NCBI GenBank assembly: GCA_963281255.1
Contig: OY725490.1
Coordinates: 4,526,001 to 4,590,000, forward strand
Length of the DNA stretch: 64,000 bases
Source of the DNA: Aphrocallistes beatrix
Taxonomy: Eukaryota > Porifera > Hexactinellida > Sceptrulophora > Aphrocallistidae
Direction: 5' to 3'
Made by a program: the position numbers and the translations under genes. Every line of letters begins with the position of its first letter. The stretch's first letter is position 1. The notes beneath the pieces are model-generated. The model did not search any database and was not told the DNA's origin. It saw only the letters and a list, made by a program, of their open reading frames with translations. This document shows positions 45,177-55,079 of the stretch, in pieces.

Positions 45177-45981
45177 ATCTGGACCAGTGGCGGGCAACCT
45201 TAAACCTTGAGTGGGGCACAATTTGGGGCCGCGAGGGTCTCGCGGGCCCCAAACTTTCAGTTCTCAGTTCTCAGTTACGGTCACACCACCATGGCCGTAG
45301 CAAGAACTGACATTAGAAACCTACAAGTACAGTCGAACCTGCTATAACGGCCACTCTATATAACGGTCACCTGTCTATAGCGGTCACCAATGAACAGTCC
45401 CGTCCGAAATTCTATAATATTGAACCTGTCTATAGCGGTCACCTGCTCAACGCGGCCAGCGGCCACTCGTTTGTAGTCCCTTACTAACCCTAAACTGTGT
45501 ATAACGGCCATCACCTGTCTATAACGGCCACTACCTGTCTATAACGGCCATCACCTTTTTATGTGTTTATTACAGAACCTGTTACAAACGATAAACAAGT
45601 TTCATGTAATTATTTCAAGTAATGGATTTCTAATAATTTTATATTTATTGCAGTATGTTGATACCTTTTGGGGATTAGGACAATCACCTGTATATAACGG
45701 TCACCTCTGTATAACGGCCAATTTTGTCCAGTCCCTTGGGTGGCCGTTATATACAGGTTCCACTGTATATGGAAGCTATGTAATAACTAAAATTATACTA
45801 CTTATAAAAGCAAAAATAAGTATAATAAATTAATTCATTATATAATGATTATGGAAAATATATTGATATTCAGCATCAATTTCACACCAAAATTTGGCAG
45901 GCCCATTTTATATTACAATCACTAACACGAGGGGCCTATAGGAGTGTTTTGAAAGTGTCGCGAGCCATCAATGATCTGGAC
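45177..45981. mobile_element. hAT-like element, 789 bp, 8-bp target duplication
   Basis: The element runs 45185-45973, flanked by exact octamers atctggac (45177-45184, 45974-45981). The left end CAGTGGCGGGCAACC is typical of hAT elements; the right end, read outward, is CATTGATGGCTCGCGAC, only partly inverted to it. GC-rich GGGGCC and CGCGAGGG patches lie near the left end. A pogo-like MITE is nested at 45330-45765. No transposase. Confidence 0.65.
45328..45767. mobile_element. Pogo-like MITE, 436 bp, TA target duplication
   Basis: The element runs 45330-45765. Ends CAGTCGAACCTGCTATAACG and a right end finishing TATACAGGTTCCACTG, next to TA. It contains many TATAACGGCCA / CACCTGTCTATAGCGGTCAC units on both sides. 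Non-coding. Confidence 0.85.
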
Positions 45982-46225
45982 CAAAGCAGTACAGTTAGTC
46001 AAAATTGCGCGAGCCCCTCATGATGTATGAAAATATAAATGACCTTAAGTTATTTACACCTAATCGTATCTTAACATAGTAAATTCTCTTGTTCCACTAT
46101 TATTACACCTGAAATTATTGTCTTTGATAAATAACTTGTCTGGTTTGATTTTTTTAGTTCATTCTCCCTATATAAGTTCTATTTACTGTCGTTACTTTTG
46201 ATATTCAGTATTAGCCCTGTATTTC
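45982..46225. promoter_or_regulatory. Upstream region of the FERM gene
   Basis: No clear TATA box or initiator can be assigned. An in-frame stop (TGA) lies at 46199-46201, so the reading frame does not extend far beyond the ATG. The sequence TTACTTTTGATATTCAG at 46192-46208 looks like a 3' splice site, so an upstream exon or a spliced leader could join at 46209. Confidence 0.3.
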
Positions 46226-47327
46226 ATGGAACTTACTTTAGACTTTTTAGATGGGCTACCGTCCAAGATTTTCATTTTACCCCAATCAACAAATGCCTCA
46301 AGCGCTCTAAAAATTATATTTTTTAAACTTGGACTTGATACTTTTTCAAATCAGTTAAATGAATTTTCCCTTGCATTATCCCAGTCTCACTTTACTTGGA
46401 AGAATGTTTGTTGGTTGATTCCTGAAGAAAATGTTTTTTTACAGACTAATAATGGTCGAAAACATGTGTATATTTTGAAGATGTATTTTTTTAAAAATTT
46501 AGATATAAATTTTGTTGGGATTAATAATTTGTTAATGTCCATTGTATACTCACAGTTCTACCTCATGTATCTTAATATTGAGCTAGATTTCAACGAGATT
46601 TTTCATCAAGATGCACTGATCCATTTCGCCGCTCTATTATTACAATCAGAATTTTATGGATGTGATAACAACTTATATTCACTTCGCTCCTCCAATAAAA
46701 TTATGTCAATTTTACCTTTTAATTACCGTGATCTTCCTGAGATTGACAATGAGATTATCTTTATTTGGAATAAATTTAAAGATATAAGTGAGCGAAGAGC
46801 AAAGTTGGAATTTGTTCATCTTTTTTTGCAGTATAACATTTTTTTTTCATATTTCTATGAATTTACTTTTGTTGATGACTCTATTCTTATGATTACTCTT
46901 GATGAAATATCTTTTTATTTTCCTTCACGATTTATTCAAAAATCGTTTCGATTATCCCAAATTGACTCAATAAGTTATAATAATTTGCTCAAATCAATTT
47001 CCATATTTGTTAAAGGCGAGAAGATAATATTGAAATCAAATTTTAGCGTGCAGATTATTTTGATACTGAAATATTTGTGTCCTAATGCTGAGTTACTAGA
47101 TTTATATTTGTCTATGTCTTTTTGTGATAAATTGATTGAGTCTGATTCAGAACAGGGTAACATATTATATTCATTTTTACATTTACTTTTATGCTTCTTT
47201 TTTCTTCAATTACAGTGTAGCCCAAAAGTTCTGCCCCGCGGATAAAATATCAATTTGGTTAAACTTATTTGAAAATATGTTATCGTGTAAAAATATTCAA
47301 GATAAAAAGCAGCAATGTAATTGCTGA
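46226..47327 (+). CDS. FERM-domain protein, two exons
   Basis: Exon 1 (46226-47156) and exon 2 (47221-47327) give about 345 residues. Residues 1-90 look like the ubiquitin-like F1 lobe (LTLDFLDGLPSKIFILPQ; FKLGLDTFSNQLNEFSLAL). Residues 95-210 look like the helical F2 lobe (FHQDALIHFAALLLQSEFYG; ISERRAKLEFVHLFLQYNIF). Residues 215-300 look like the PH-like F3 lobe (LDEISFYFPSRFIQKS; ISIFVKGEKIILKSNFSVQI). FERM domains link membrane proteins and lipids to the cytoskeleton. The protein ends soon after F3, with no kinase, phosphatase or actin-binding tail, and its last residues are CNC. Without splicing, the first frame would run to 47245. There are no stops or shifts in over 1 kb, unlike everything around it. 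Subfamily not determined. Confidence 0.65.
47157..47220 (+). other. Proposed 64-bp intron of the FERM gene
   Basis: GT at 47157 (context CAGG|GTAACA) and AG at 47219-47220, preceded by the pyrimidine-rich TTTTTTCTTCAATTACAG. Splicing joins the glycine/alanine codon in phase 1 and continues AQKFCPADKISIWLNLFENM to a TGA at 47325. An alternative AG at 47214-47215 would give a stop with this donor, so the later AG is preferred. Transcript evidence is needed. Confidence 0.55.
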
Positions 47328-47338
47328 CAGACAACATA

Positions 47339-47344
47339 ATTAAA
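47339..47344 (+). terminator. Possible polyadenylation signal of the FERM gene
   Basis: ATTAAA lies 12 bases after the proposed stop codon. It is a common variant of AATAAA, but in AT-rich DNA such a hexamer is expected often by chance. Confidence 0.25.
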
Positions 47345-47574
47345 TTGTGCATAACATATGAGGGATGACCTTTTGAACATTTTAAGTAGTCTTAATTGAG
47401 TCATCGTATTATCTACCCATAAAAGTTCAATTCACAAACATGGGGGCTTAATTTTTCTTTTGTGAGATATATAAAATTGGAATATTATTTTGTATTATGA
47501 TTTTGCAGTATGTATGACCGTATTATAGTAGCCCTTAATCCATCTAATTTTGGTTATTTTTAATTTTGAGTTCT

Positions 47575-47712
47575 CCCCACCCGTTAAAGTCTTACCGGTC
47601 GATATGCCTTCGAAAGAGGAAGGCGATATCGGTTGATACACCTTCGGAGAGATGAAGGCGTATTGCCCGATACACCTTCGAGGTTCGATCGCAAGGCCTA
47701 AAGTGCAATCTA
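47575..47712. other. Cluster of related short hairpins downstream of the FERM gene
   Basis: Three related units occur in a row: CGATATGCCTTC..GAAGGCGATATCG, then GATACACCTTC..GAAGGCGTATT, then GATACACCTTCGAGG. The first two can fold into stems of 10-12 pairs with loops of about 7-8 bases. The patch is richer in GC than its surroundings. It has no terminal inverted repeats or coding frame that I recognise. Confidence 0.4.
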
Positions 47713-48214
47713 TAATTTTTAGCATTTCAGGCAGTATATATTTTTTATCATTTATAATGATGTGGTTTCGTCACAATCACACAAATTTCTAGGTTTATGA
47801 ACCAATTAATCAGAATTCCTTAAAATATGTGACAAATACGTTCCAAATTTGATTATTTGATTGTATATCATTAAAAACTATTGCAACTAGGTAGTACTCA
47901 TAATTTGAACTCATCCCATAGGTAATGGGCTACTTCTTATTTATTAAAAATATTTTTTGTATTCCTATTCAATTATTTTTATGTTATGCCTCAATTTATA
48001 AAGTTGGTCATGTTTTATATTGTTCCCATAACTCAATATTATTTGAAGTTAGACTTAGAAATTATATTATTACTGAATAGGAAACAACTAAGATTATGCG
48101 AGTCGTTGGAAAAATATCCCAATTACGCTTTGGACAGAATTTCCCTGTATATATACAGTGAGCATCTGTTCGTGTTAACGGAGAGTCCCCATTTAATGTA
48201 GCAAAATGTGTTAT
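47713..48214. other. No recognised feature
   Basis: AT-rich, with a 71-codon frame (47986-48201) lacking any recognised motif. Confidence 0.35.
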
Positions 48215-49015
48215 TTCATCAGGGAACTTCTAAGTGTCTTTATTATAACCTTTTTCCAATAGACATCAGCTGCGATGGATTAATGCAAAAAATTGAGAAT
48301 TTGTAAATGTTTCTATGGAAACGTATTTGGTCAGTTGGAGTCGTATCTTTAAAACCGCAAGAGCTAGATATTCAAATTTAGCTCTATTTGATAGCCAATC
48401 AACTACTTCTTATTAAGCGATGAAATAATTTCTACGTCTAAATTCAATAGTTTACAAGTTATTATTCAATTTATCATAATGGCCACATTTGGTAATTTGT
48501 CTACTAACTCGTAAACCACTGATTTGAAAGTAGAAATTTAAATAATCGCTTAATAGGAAATAGTCTGCTGGCTATCAAATGGGATCAAATCTGATTCCTA
48601 GTTTTTGCGGTTTTCAAGACATGATTCAATCGACCCAAATACGTTTATATAGCCCCCCTGAAATGTACCGACATTCCGTGTAAAAATCCAAATTTCGCAT
48701 CAATCCATCACAGTTCAATTCGATGCCAAAAATGTTATTTTAAAACAGTTATAAGTTTCCTTAGACTGAATTTAAAATTACTGAATTCGCAACAAAAATA
48801 GCCTATAGTGCAATCCCATGATGACTATTTAAAATTTATTGACGAATTTGGGTACTCTGATGACATAAAAATGCTGGTAATACATTTCTATGCTCTATTC
48901 TACGTAGTGAATGAGGCAGCTCATGATTTAATTTCAAATATTTTCTACTGTATCCCCTAGTCCAAATTCCGCAAGATACTGTGTGGTCTTATATTTTATA
49001 GGCTATGGTTTAAGT
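48215..49015. repeat. Family B/C-related foldback, diverged
   Basis: Contains GTTTCTATGGAAACGTATTT, TCAATAGTTTACAAGTTATT and its mirror ACTCGTAAACCACTGA, then ends GTCTTATATTTTATAGGCTA. The order matches the palindromes at 36119 and 9876, but the arms are clearly diverged, so this is an old copy. Confidence 0.6.
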
Positions 49016-49667
49016 AACTATAATGATATTTTGCTGAGACCTTTAACAATAGATAAATGATAAATGATTTGATTAGGTAAGCAAAATCAAATATATATAT
49101 TACTTTTTATAAATGTTATGTTTTGAGTGCTGAAAATTTATGACTATATATAACCGATAGTTGCAGATGCTAAGTCAGATGTTAATACTTCGGGTTTTAC
49201 ATATCGGACTAGGACTACAGCCGGGTTGGAATTAATTACTGGTAGTGGTTAAAATTTGTTTGTTAAATTAAATCTAAAATTGTAGAAAAGTTTGAGCTAA
49301 AAGGCTCTATTTTTTCGGGGTAACAGAAAAACTTTCGAGATAGATTATATAGGTACCGTTGCACAGTAGCTTTGCCAGTTATAAGTTAGTGGGGAGTCCT
49401 GCCATACCAAGCTTCCTCCACTGCTCCATTGCCCAGCACCACGTCCCCCCACAGGCTCCAAACCTGGGGTGGGCTCCCCCCAGGTACCCACAATTGGCGC
49501 CTATGGAGGAAAGTACAAATTAACTTCTCTCTAATCCTTGCTAGGTATATCTTGTGAATGTATTTACAACCAATACAGTCTGTTGCCTATTAAGCAACAT
49601 TTGATTAATTATTTTAAATGGTCATAAATCGCTTGGTAATCAGCTATTTCATTTTTTTTATAACTAC
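49016..49667. other. No recognised gene; one C-rich patch
   Basis: A GC-richer patch at about 49385-49505 (GCCCAGCACCACGTCCCCCC) stands out from the AT-rich surroundings but shows no motif I recognise. Confidence 0.35.
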
Positions 49668-50022
49668 AAGCGCGCTTCGCTTGCTTGCGCTCCGCGGCTG
49701 GCGGACACTTCGTGTCCGCCGGAGGCTCCCTTCGGTCGCCTGGAGGTGACATTGGTTAAATATAAGGGAGATGTGATCTCTAAATATGTCCATCTTTGTT
49801 TTAAAATCGATATCACTCGAAAAAACACCAAATTTGTCAATTTTTAAAATTTTGGTGAGTAATGATGACGTCATAGCAAAGTGATGAGTCATCATTTTTT
49901 GTCATTTTTATAATAGTTGCATCGTATGTGAGACGTGTTAGTATACAGATTCTATAAAAATTTCAGCCTTCTATCTCCTATAATGGCTGAGTTATGCCCA
50001 AATAACTGTGTTGCTTAACTTT
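49668..50022 (-). repeat. Family A repeat, copy A13 (reverse, truncated)
   Basis: CAAGCGCGCTTCGCTTGCTT to CTGTGTTGCTTAACTTT, where it breaks into family C sequence. The AACGAATTG half is missing. Confidence 0.7.
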
Positions 50023-50743
50023 AGGATTGCAATAAATGTCACTAATGAGTTGAAAAGTTAATTTTAGAGGACTAATATTTGTTAAACAATCCGAAATTTA
50101 GCCCAAATCATAGCACTCTGTATATAAGGCCTTCCATCTAAATCTCACGAGTTATTAGACAAATTACCAATTGTGACCAAAGTGATAATTTGTCTAATAA
50201 CTCGTAAACCATTGAATCTAGACGTGGAAATTATGTTATGGCTTTATAGGAAGTAGTCTATTGTCTATCAAATATGATCAAATTTGAATGCATAGTTATT
50301 GCGGTTTTCAAGATATGACCTCAACTGATCAAAATGCGTTTCCATAGCAACGCTGGAATGTAGAATTTTTAATGAAAAAAACACAAAATTTTTGCATCAA
50401 GCCCATTCAGTTCTATGCGAAAAAAATATTATAAAAGCACTTAGAAGCGGCCTTAAACGGCTTCTGAAAATCACTAAATTTGTCCCAAGTATAACCTATT
50501 GCGCAATCACATGATGACTAATCGAAATTTTAACAACGGATTTGGATACTTTGGCGTCATATTTATATATGCTGGTAATACATTTCGAAGCTCTATTCTG
50601 CCTCGTTCATTATTTTTGGCAGATCATGTATTTGATCAACCTTCTTGACCGCATCCCTGGTCCATTTTTGAGATTTAGATGGGTGGCCTTATATACAGAG
50701 TGCTATGATTTGGACTAAATTTCGGGTTTTTTAGTAAATATTA

Positions 50744-51284
50744 GTCCTGTTGCGTAGATTCGTGAGATTGTAGATCCGTGAGATTCTTATCCTATATAAC
50801 CATGGATGGTTTTATAGCGTAGAATTCTGAGATTATCCTTAGAATCGTGAGATTTTATTCCGTTTACTCAAATCACCTTATGGTTCAATCAGTTTCATCG
50901 TACCTTGATAACCACCGCCACCAAATTGTGGCACTCGACACAATTTGATGGCGCGCGACTTAATTTAGTGGCACACGACACAATTTACTTTGTAAAACCC
51001 CATATGGACCATGGATGAATTTTATTTTGCATTTATGGTCCATTTGGGGTTTCACCATAGTAAATTGTGTCGCGCGCCATCAAATTGTGTCGCGTGCCAC
51101 AATTTGGTGTTGGTGGTTATCAAGTTACGTTGAAACTGATTGAACCATAAGGTGATTTGAGTAAACGGAACAAAATCTCACGATTCTAAGGATAATCTCA
51201 GAATTCTACGCTAGAAAACCATCCATGGTTATATAGTATAAGAATCTCACGGATCTACGATCTCACGAATCTACGCAACAGTCC
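50744..51284. mobile_element. Foldback element, 533 bp, apparent 4-bp duplication GTCC
   Basis: The element runs 50748-51280, starting TGTTGCGTAGATTCGTGAGA and ending TCTCACGAATCTACGCAACA, perfect 20-bp inverted repeats. Arms extend about 240 bp (ACAAAATCTCACGATTCTAA; CCACCAAATTGTG). GTCC lies on both sides. The empty site is TATTAGYCCTCTAAAATT, read in reverse at about 10645-10662. Four-base duplication is uncommon for the classes seen around it. Confidence 0.75.
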
Positions 51285-51529
51285 TCTAAAATTAACTTTT
51301 CAACTCATTAGTGACATTTATTGCATTCCTATTACATAGCAACAACAGCATTGCACTGTTTATGTTCACTCTGTCTGTGGTCAAATATACAACAGACTTA
51401 TAATTCCGAATGCACTTGCAAGAATGAGTCATATTATAGAGGAAGATATAAAAGCATTTTCAAAATGGTAGAAATTGAGAGTTGTCAGGTCAATTTTATA
51501 TTTTTACAAAAGGCATAAAAATTGAGTTA

Positions 51530-52305
51530 TACAGGGTGGCCCATAAGTTCAGTTCCAAGCTCCATTAGGTATAAAAATTTTTATACTCAAACAGTCTTAG
51601 TTATTATGGTCTTTAGAGATTGTAATTCGAATACTTTCAACAAGTTAAAAAGATTTTTCGAGTCTGAGACCTAGAACTGTGTTTTGTATGGTGAGTTTGG
51701 TGAATAAAAAATGTGTCCTGGCTCGCAGCGAAAATCGCAAATCAGGTCCCGCTGCTTCTGTATAAATTGTCTACATATTCGATTTTCCATGACGATTTAA
51801 CACTAGAATCCTTTATTCACCATAGAAATATTTCACGAATCCACTGAATTCATTTTCAGACATAAGAAAAAGTTATTCATTCGCAGTTCAAATTAGGTAT
51901 ATTTTGCAAAATTCCCTAAAATAGTAATTTTTTTCACATCACAAAAAAATCTGATACAATTTGTCCTCAAAATGCACTGATCTTCACATCGTATATTTCT
52001 ACAAATTTAGAGTGTTCGAGGAAAATGTGAGAGCTATTTTTTCCGAGAATTTGAAGACTCTAGAAAGATAATTCGAAAGGCAGTGGCCTCTGATTCGCGA
52101 TTTTCGCTGCGAGCCAGGACACATTTTTTATTCACCAAACTCACCGTACTAAACACAGTTCTAGGTCTCAGGCTCGAAAAATCTTTTTAAATCGTTGAAA
52201 GTATTCGAATTACAATCTCTAAATACATTAATAAATAATATTGTTGGAGTATAATAAATTGTATACCTAATAAAGCTTGGGAAAGAACTTATGGGCCACC
52301 CTGTA
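51530..52305. mobile_element. Tc1/mariner-type foldback MITE, 772 bp
   Basis: The element runs 51532-52303 with ends CAGGGTGGCCCATAAGTTC and GAACTTATGGGCCACCCTG-like sequence, next to TA. Arms share GTGTCCTGGCTCGCAGCGAA and its reverse. The empty site is GAATTATATATAGAAAGCG, read in reverse at about 10380-10405. Non-coding. Confidence 0.85.
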
Positions 52306-52840
52306 TATAGAAAGCGTTTACAAGTACAAAAATGTGAATAACTAAAAGAGAACATATGGAAACCAAATGAATTTTTCTATACAATGAATTATGAATATAA
52401 ACAGTAAAATACCCAAAAATAAAACAGTTTCCAAAATATACATTTTTGTTACGTCATAGTTCCGGTTTGCTTCGTGAGCCAGTTTCAGTTCCAGTTTTCA
52501 CAGCGAAAATGATCTCAAAACTTAATTCACTCTAGTTTTTCGTATTCTCCTTATGTAAAACATAAGTATCGCAATTTATGAAAGAATTTGATGAATATTT
52601 TTCGAGTTATTCGAGTTTAAAATGGAATGGTGATTTTACCATTGTGAAAATCCTTGGTCAAACAGCAAAAATTCAAAAATTTGTGACGTCTTGACTCAAA
52701 AACCACATGACCGATTGATCTGAAATTTTCACAAAAGTAAAGACATATCAGTGCCTTGTCGCACAGCAAATTTCAGACAAATCGGTTGATGGTGGTGGAA
52801 TAATTGTTTTTTTGACTTGGAATTCCCCATATGCATATAT

Positions 52841-54436
52841 AAGCACGTTTCGCTTGTTTGCGCTGCGCGGCTTGCGGACACTTTGAGTCCGCCGGAGGAA
52901 CCCTGCGGGCGCCTGGGCTCACATTGATTAATTATAAGGTAGGTGCATCTCTAACACGTCTGTCTTAATGTTACAGTCTGTTCCAAAAGTATTGTCACTT
53001 TTTGTAAAGTCGAAAACTCATCTGCCAATTGAGTACAATGCAGGTTCTCAACTATCATATTACCCAATCTTGTATATTATTTCCGTAAATCAAGTATAAC
53101 TTCAGAAAGTCTTTATAATTTCATTTTATTAACTGCCTTTTGAAAACTCTTCTTATACTCGTAGTAGGAAAAATTACAATTTCAATAAAAAATTCGTCAA
53201 AGCAGATTTGTTTCATATTTCTTTGTTTATGAATGTCTTCTTTAAACGTATTAGAATCTAGAATGACTCATTTTGATCAAAGGAAGATAATTGAAATGTT
53301 ATTTGATCCAAGGACTACTTCAGCTACAAATATTTCGCGAACAACTGGAAGACCAATGAGTCCATTTATTACACATGAAACTGCTGTGTAAAGAGTTCAA
53401 TGGTGTATAAGTCATATCAAGGACAACTGGGAAAGCGTAATTTTCACAAATGAATGTCTCGACTGGCTAAATCGAGGTAGCGTGGGGTGTGGACGAAGGT
53501 AAAAGAAAATCTCGCATTAAGATGAAAAGACACACACCAAAGCTAAACATTATGGGACGGCATTTCAGCTAGAGGAGATATTTTATTGGCGATCTTTACA
53601 TCTAATTTCACTTCCAGGATGTACATTGACACCCTGAATGAGTGTTTAAATGAGATGCAGGTGTGTACTATCCAGATGGTTGAACTATATAGGAGGTCAA
53701 ATCCCCGATTCATAAATCGACGTTCAGTAAATCATTTAAAGAGAGTCAACATCTAGTTATTGGAGTGAAAACATCAGGGGGTACTCAATCAGAGACTGTC
53801 TACTCAAGAATTCACTGACTTGGCAGAATTGGAAATAGTTATTCTTCACGAGTGGGAGACTTTCACCACGATTTTTCAAAAAAAATCGTATTTATATACC
53901 CAAACGCATCAAAATGTGCATAAAATTGAAAGAGGTAAAAATAATTACTAGAATTCCGGATTTAACAATTAAATAACCTAATTATTATTATAAAATCAAA
54001 AATCGTGCGTTAGTGAATCTCACTTTCAAAATCATAATATTTAAATTAGTGCCAAAACTTTTGAAACAGACTGTATAGTCGATACCACTCGGAAAATTAT
54101 AGATTCTAAATTTGACAATTTTTAATGCGTAATGATGACGTCATAACAGAGTGAAGAGTCAACCTTTTGTGAGGCGAGTTGTATCACATGTGAAGAATAT
54201 TGATATACACATTCTATTGAAATTTCAGCCTTCTATAATCTAAAATGGCAAGTTATAAGTTATAATATAAAAATGAAATTTGTTATTGTAAAAAAGGTGA
54301 AAATGACGTCACAATTCCATAAAGAGTCGACATTTTCTTTCAGAACTTAGTCAGAACTTAGTGAAGCCATAGCAAAAAGACTCCCACATGCCAAATTTCA
54401 GCCTTCTGCGCCTTGCAGTTTCTTCAATCAATTCGT
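52841..54436 (-). repeat. Family A repeat, copy A14 (reverse), split by a Tc1 relic
   Basis: 52841-52973 carries the GC-rich end (CGCTTGTTTGCGCTGCGCGG) to CTGTCTTAATGTTA. The body resumes at 54076 (GTCGATACCACTCGGAAAAT) and finishes CTTCAATCAATTCGTGACA. The insert is the 1.1-kb element 52974-54073. Confidence 0.75.
52972..54075 (+). pseudogene. Tc1-like element with transposase remnants
   Basis: Element 52974-54073, flanked by TA. Ends CAGTCTGTTCCAAAAGTATT and a right end finishing AACTTTTGAAACAGACTG are inverted repeats. From 53232 the plus strand gives MSSLNVLESRMTHFDQRKII, EMLFDPRTTSATNISRTTGR (an HTH region); from 53400 it gives RVQWCISHIKDNWESVIFTN, then GISARGDILLAIFTSNFTSR in another frame. 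This matches the 'W..VIFTDE' and 'GG.SARG' parts of Tc1/mariner transposases. The acidic DE after IFT reads NEC here, and the later catalytic block is deleted. Stops and shifts throughout. Confidence 0.7.
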
Positions 54437-54455
54437 GACATATATATATATATAT

Positions 54456-54898
54456 AAGCGCGCTTCGCTTGCTTGCGCTGCGCGACTGGCGGACACTTTA
54501 TGGGCGCCTGAGGTCACATTGATTGATTATAAGGGGGATAACATCCCTAAATACGTCTATCCTACTGTTATAATCGATATCGCACGAAAGATCACCAAAT
54601 TTGTCAATTTTTTAACTTTTGATGCATGATGGCGTCATAACGGAGTGATGAGTCATCATCTTTTGACAATAGTTGCATCATATTAATTTACACATCATTT
54701 TAAAATTTCAGCCTTCTATCACCTAAATTGGCTATGTTATGGTCAAAAGAACTGAAATTGCGGTGATAATGACGTCATCATTCCATGATGAGTCGACATT
54801 TTCGTCTGAAGTCAGAACTTGGAGCCATAGCCAAAAGACTCCCACATGCTAAAAATCCGCTTTCTGCGCTTGGCAGTTTCTTCAATCAATTCGTTACA
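54456..54898 (-). repeat. Family A repeat, copy A15 (reverse)
   Basis: AAGCGCGCTTCGCTTGCTTG through to CTTCAATCAATTCGTTACAG. It is head-to-tail with A14 across a (TA)n tract. A short deletion removes part of the GGCGGACAC block. Confidence 0.75.
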
Positions 54899-55079
54899 GA
54901 TGTCCCAAAAGTCTTAGATGTATTGAATTACCACTTTCATCATACCAGTCAAGTATGCTTATAGTAGTATATTAATTTGAAGCTTATTCAATTATGCTTC
55001 TGATTGACTACTGTAGAACTGTTTTAAGTGCATAATTGAATTTCTATCTTTATTTGACCCAACTCAAGTTTTCACTCTA

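Larger units (their letters stand above)
50023..52831. mobile_element. Family C foldback, copy 2, with two nested insertions
   Basis: A truncated first arm (50023-50180) leads to the turn (ACCAATTGTGACCAAAGTGA at 50166), then the complete second arm to GGAATTCCCCA (52829) and TA. It mirrors 9876-10660: GTGACATTTATTGCATTCCT at 51311 is the reverse of 10613-10632. Two insertions, 50748-51280 and 51532-52303, are absent from copy 1, which therefore shows both empty sites. Confidence 0.8.

Noticed and set aside
44981..45310. A 109-codon frame with hydrophobic stretches, as a possible membrane protein.
   Set aside because: It runs into the hAT-like element at 45185, and the hydrophobic bias is expected from T-rich DNA. 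No motif or splice context supports it.
45340..45740. Repeated TATAACGGCCA / CACCTGTC units, considered as a regulatory array.
   Set aside because: They are bounded by inverted ends and TA, so they are subterminal repeats of a MITE.
47680..47700. GGTTCGATCGC, similar to a tRNA B box.
   Set aside because: No matching A box, cloverleaf or acceptor stem was found around it.
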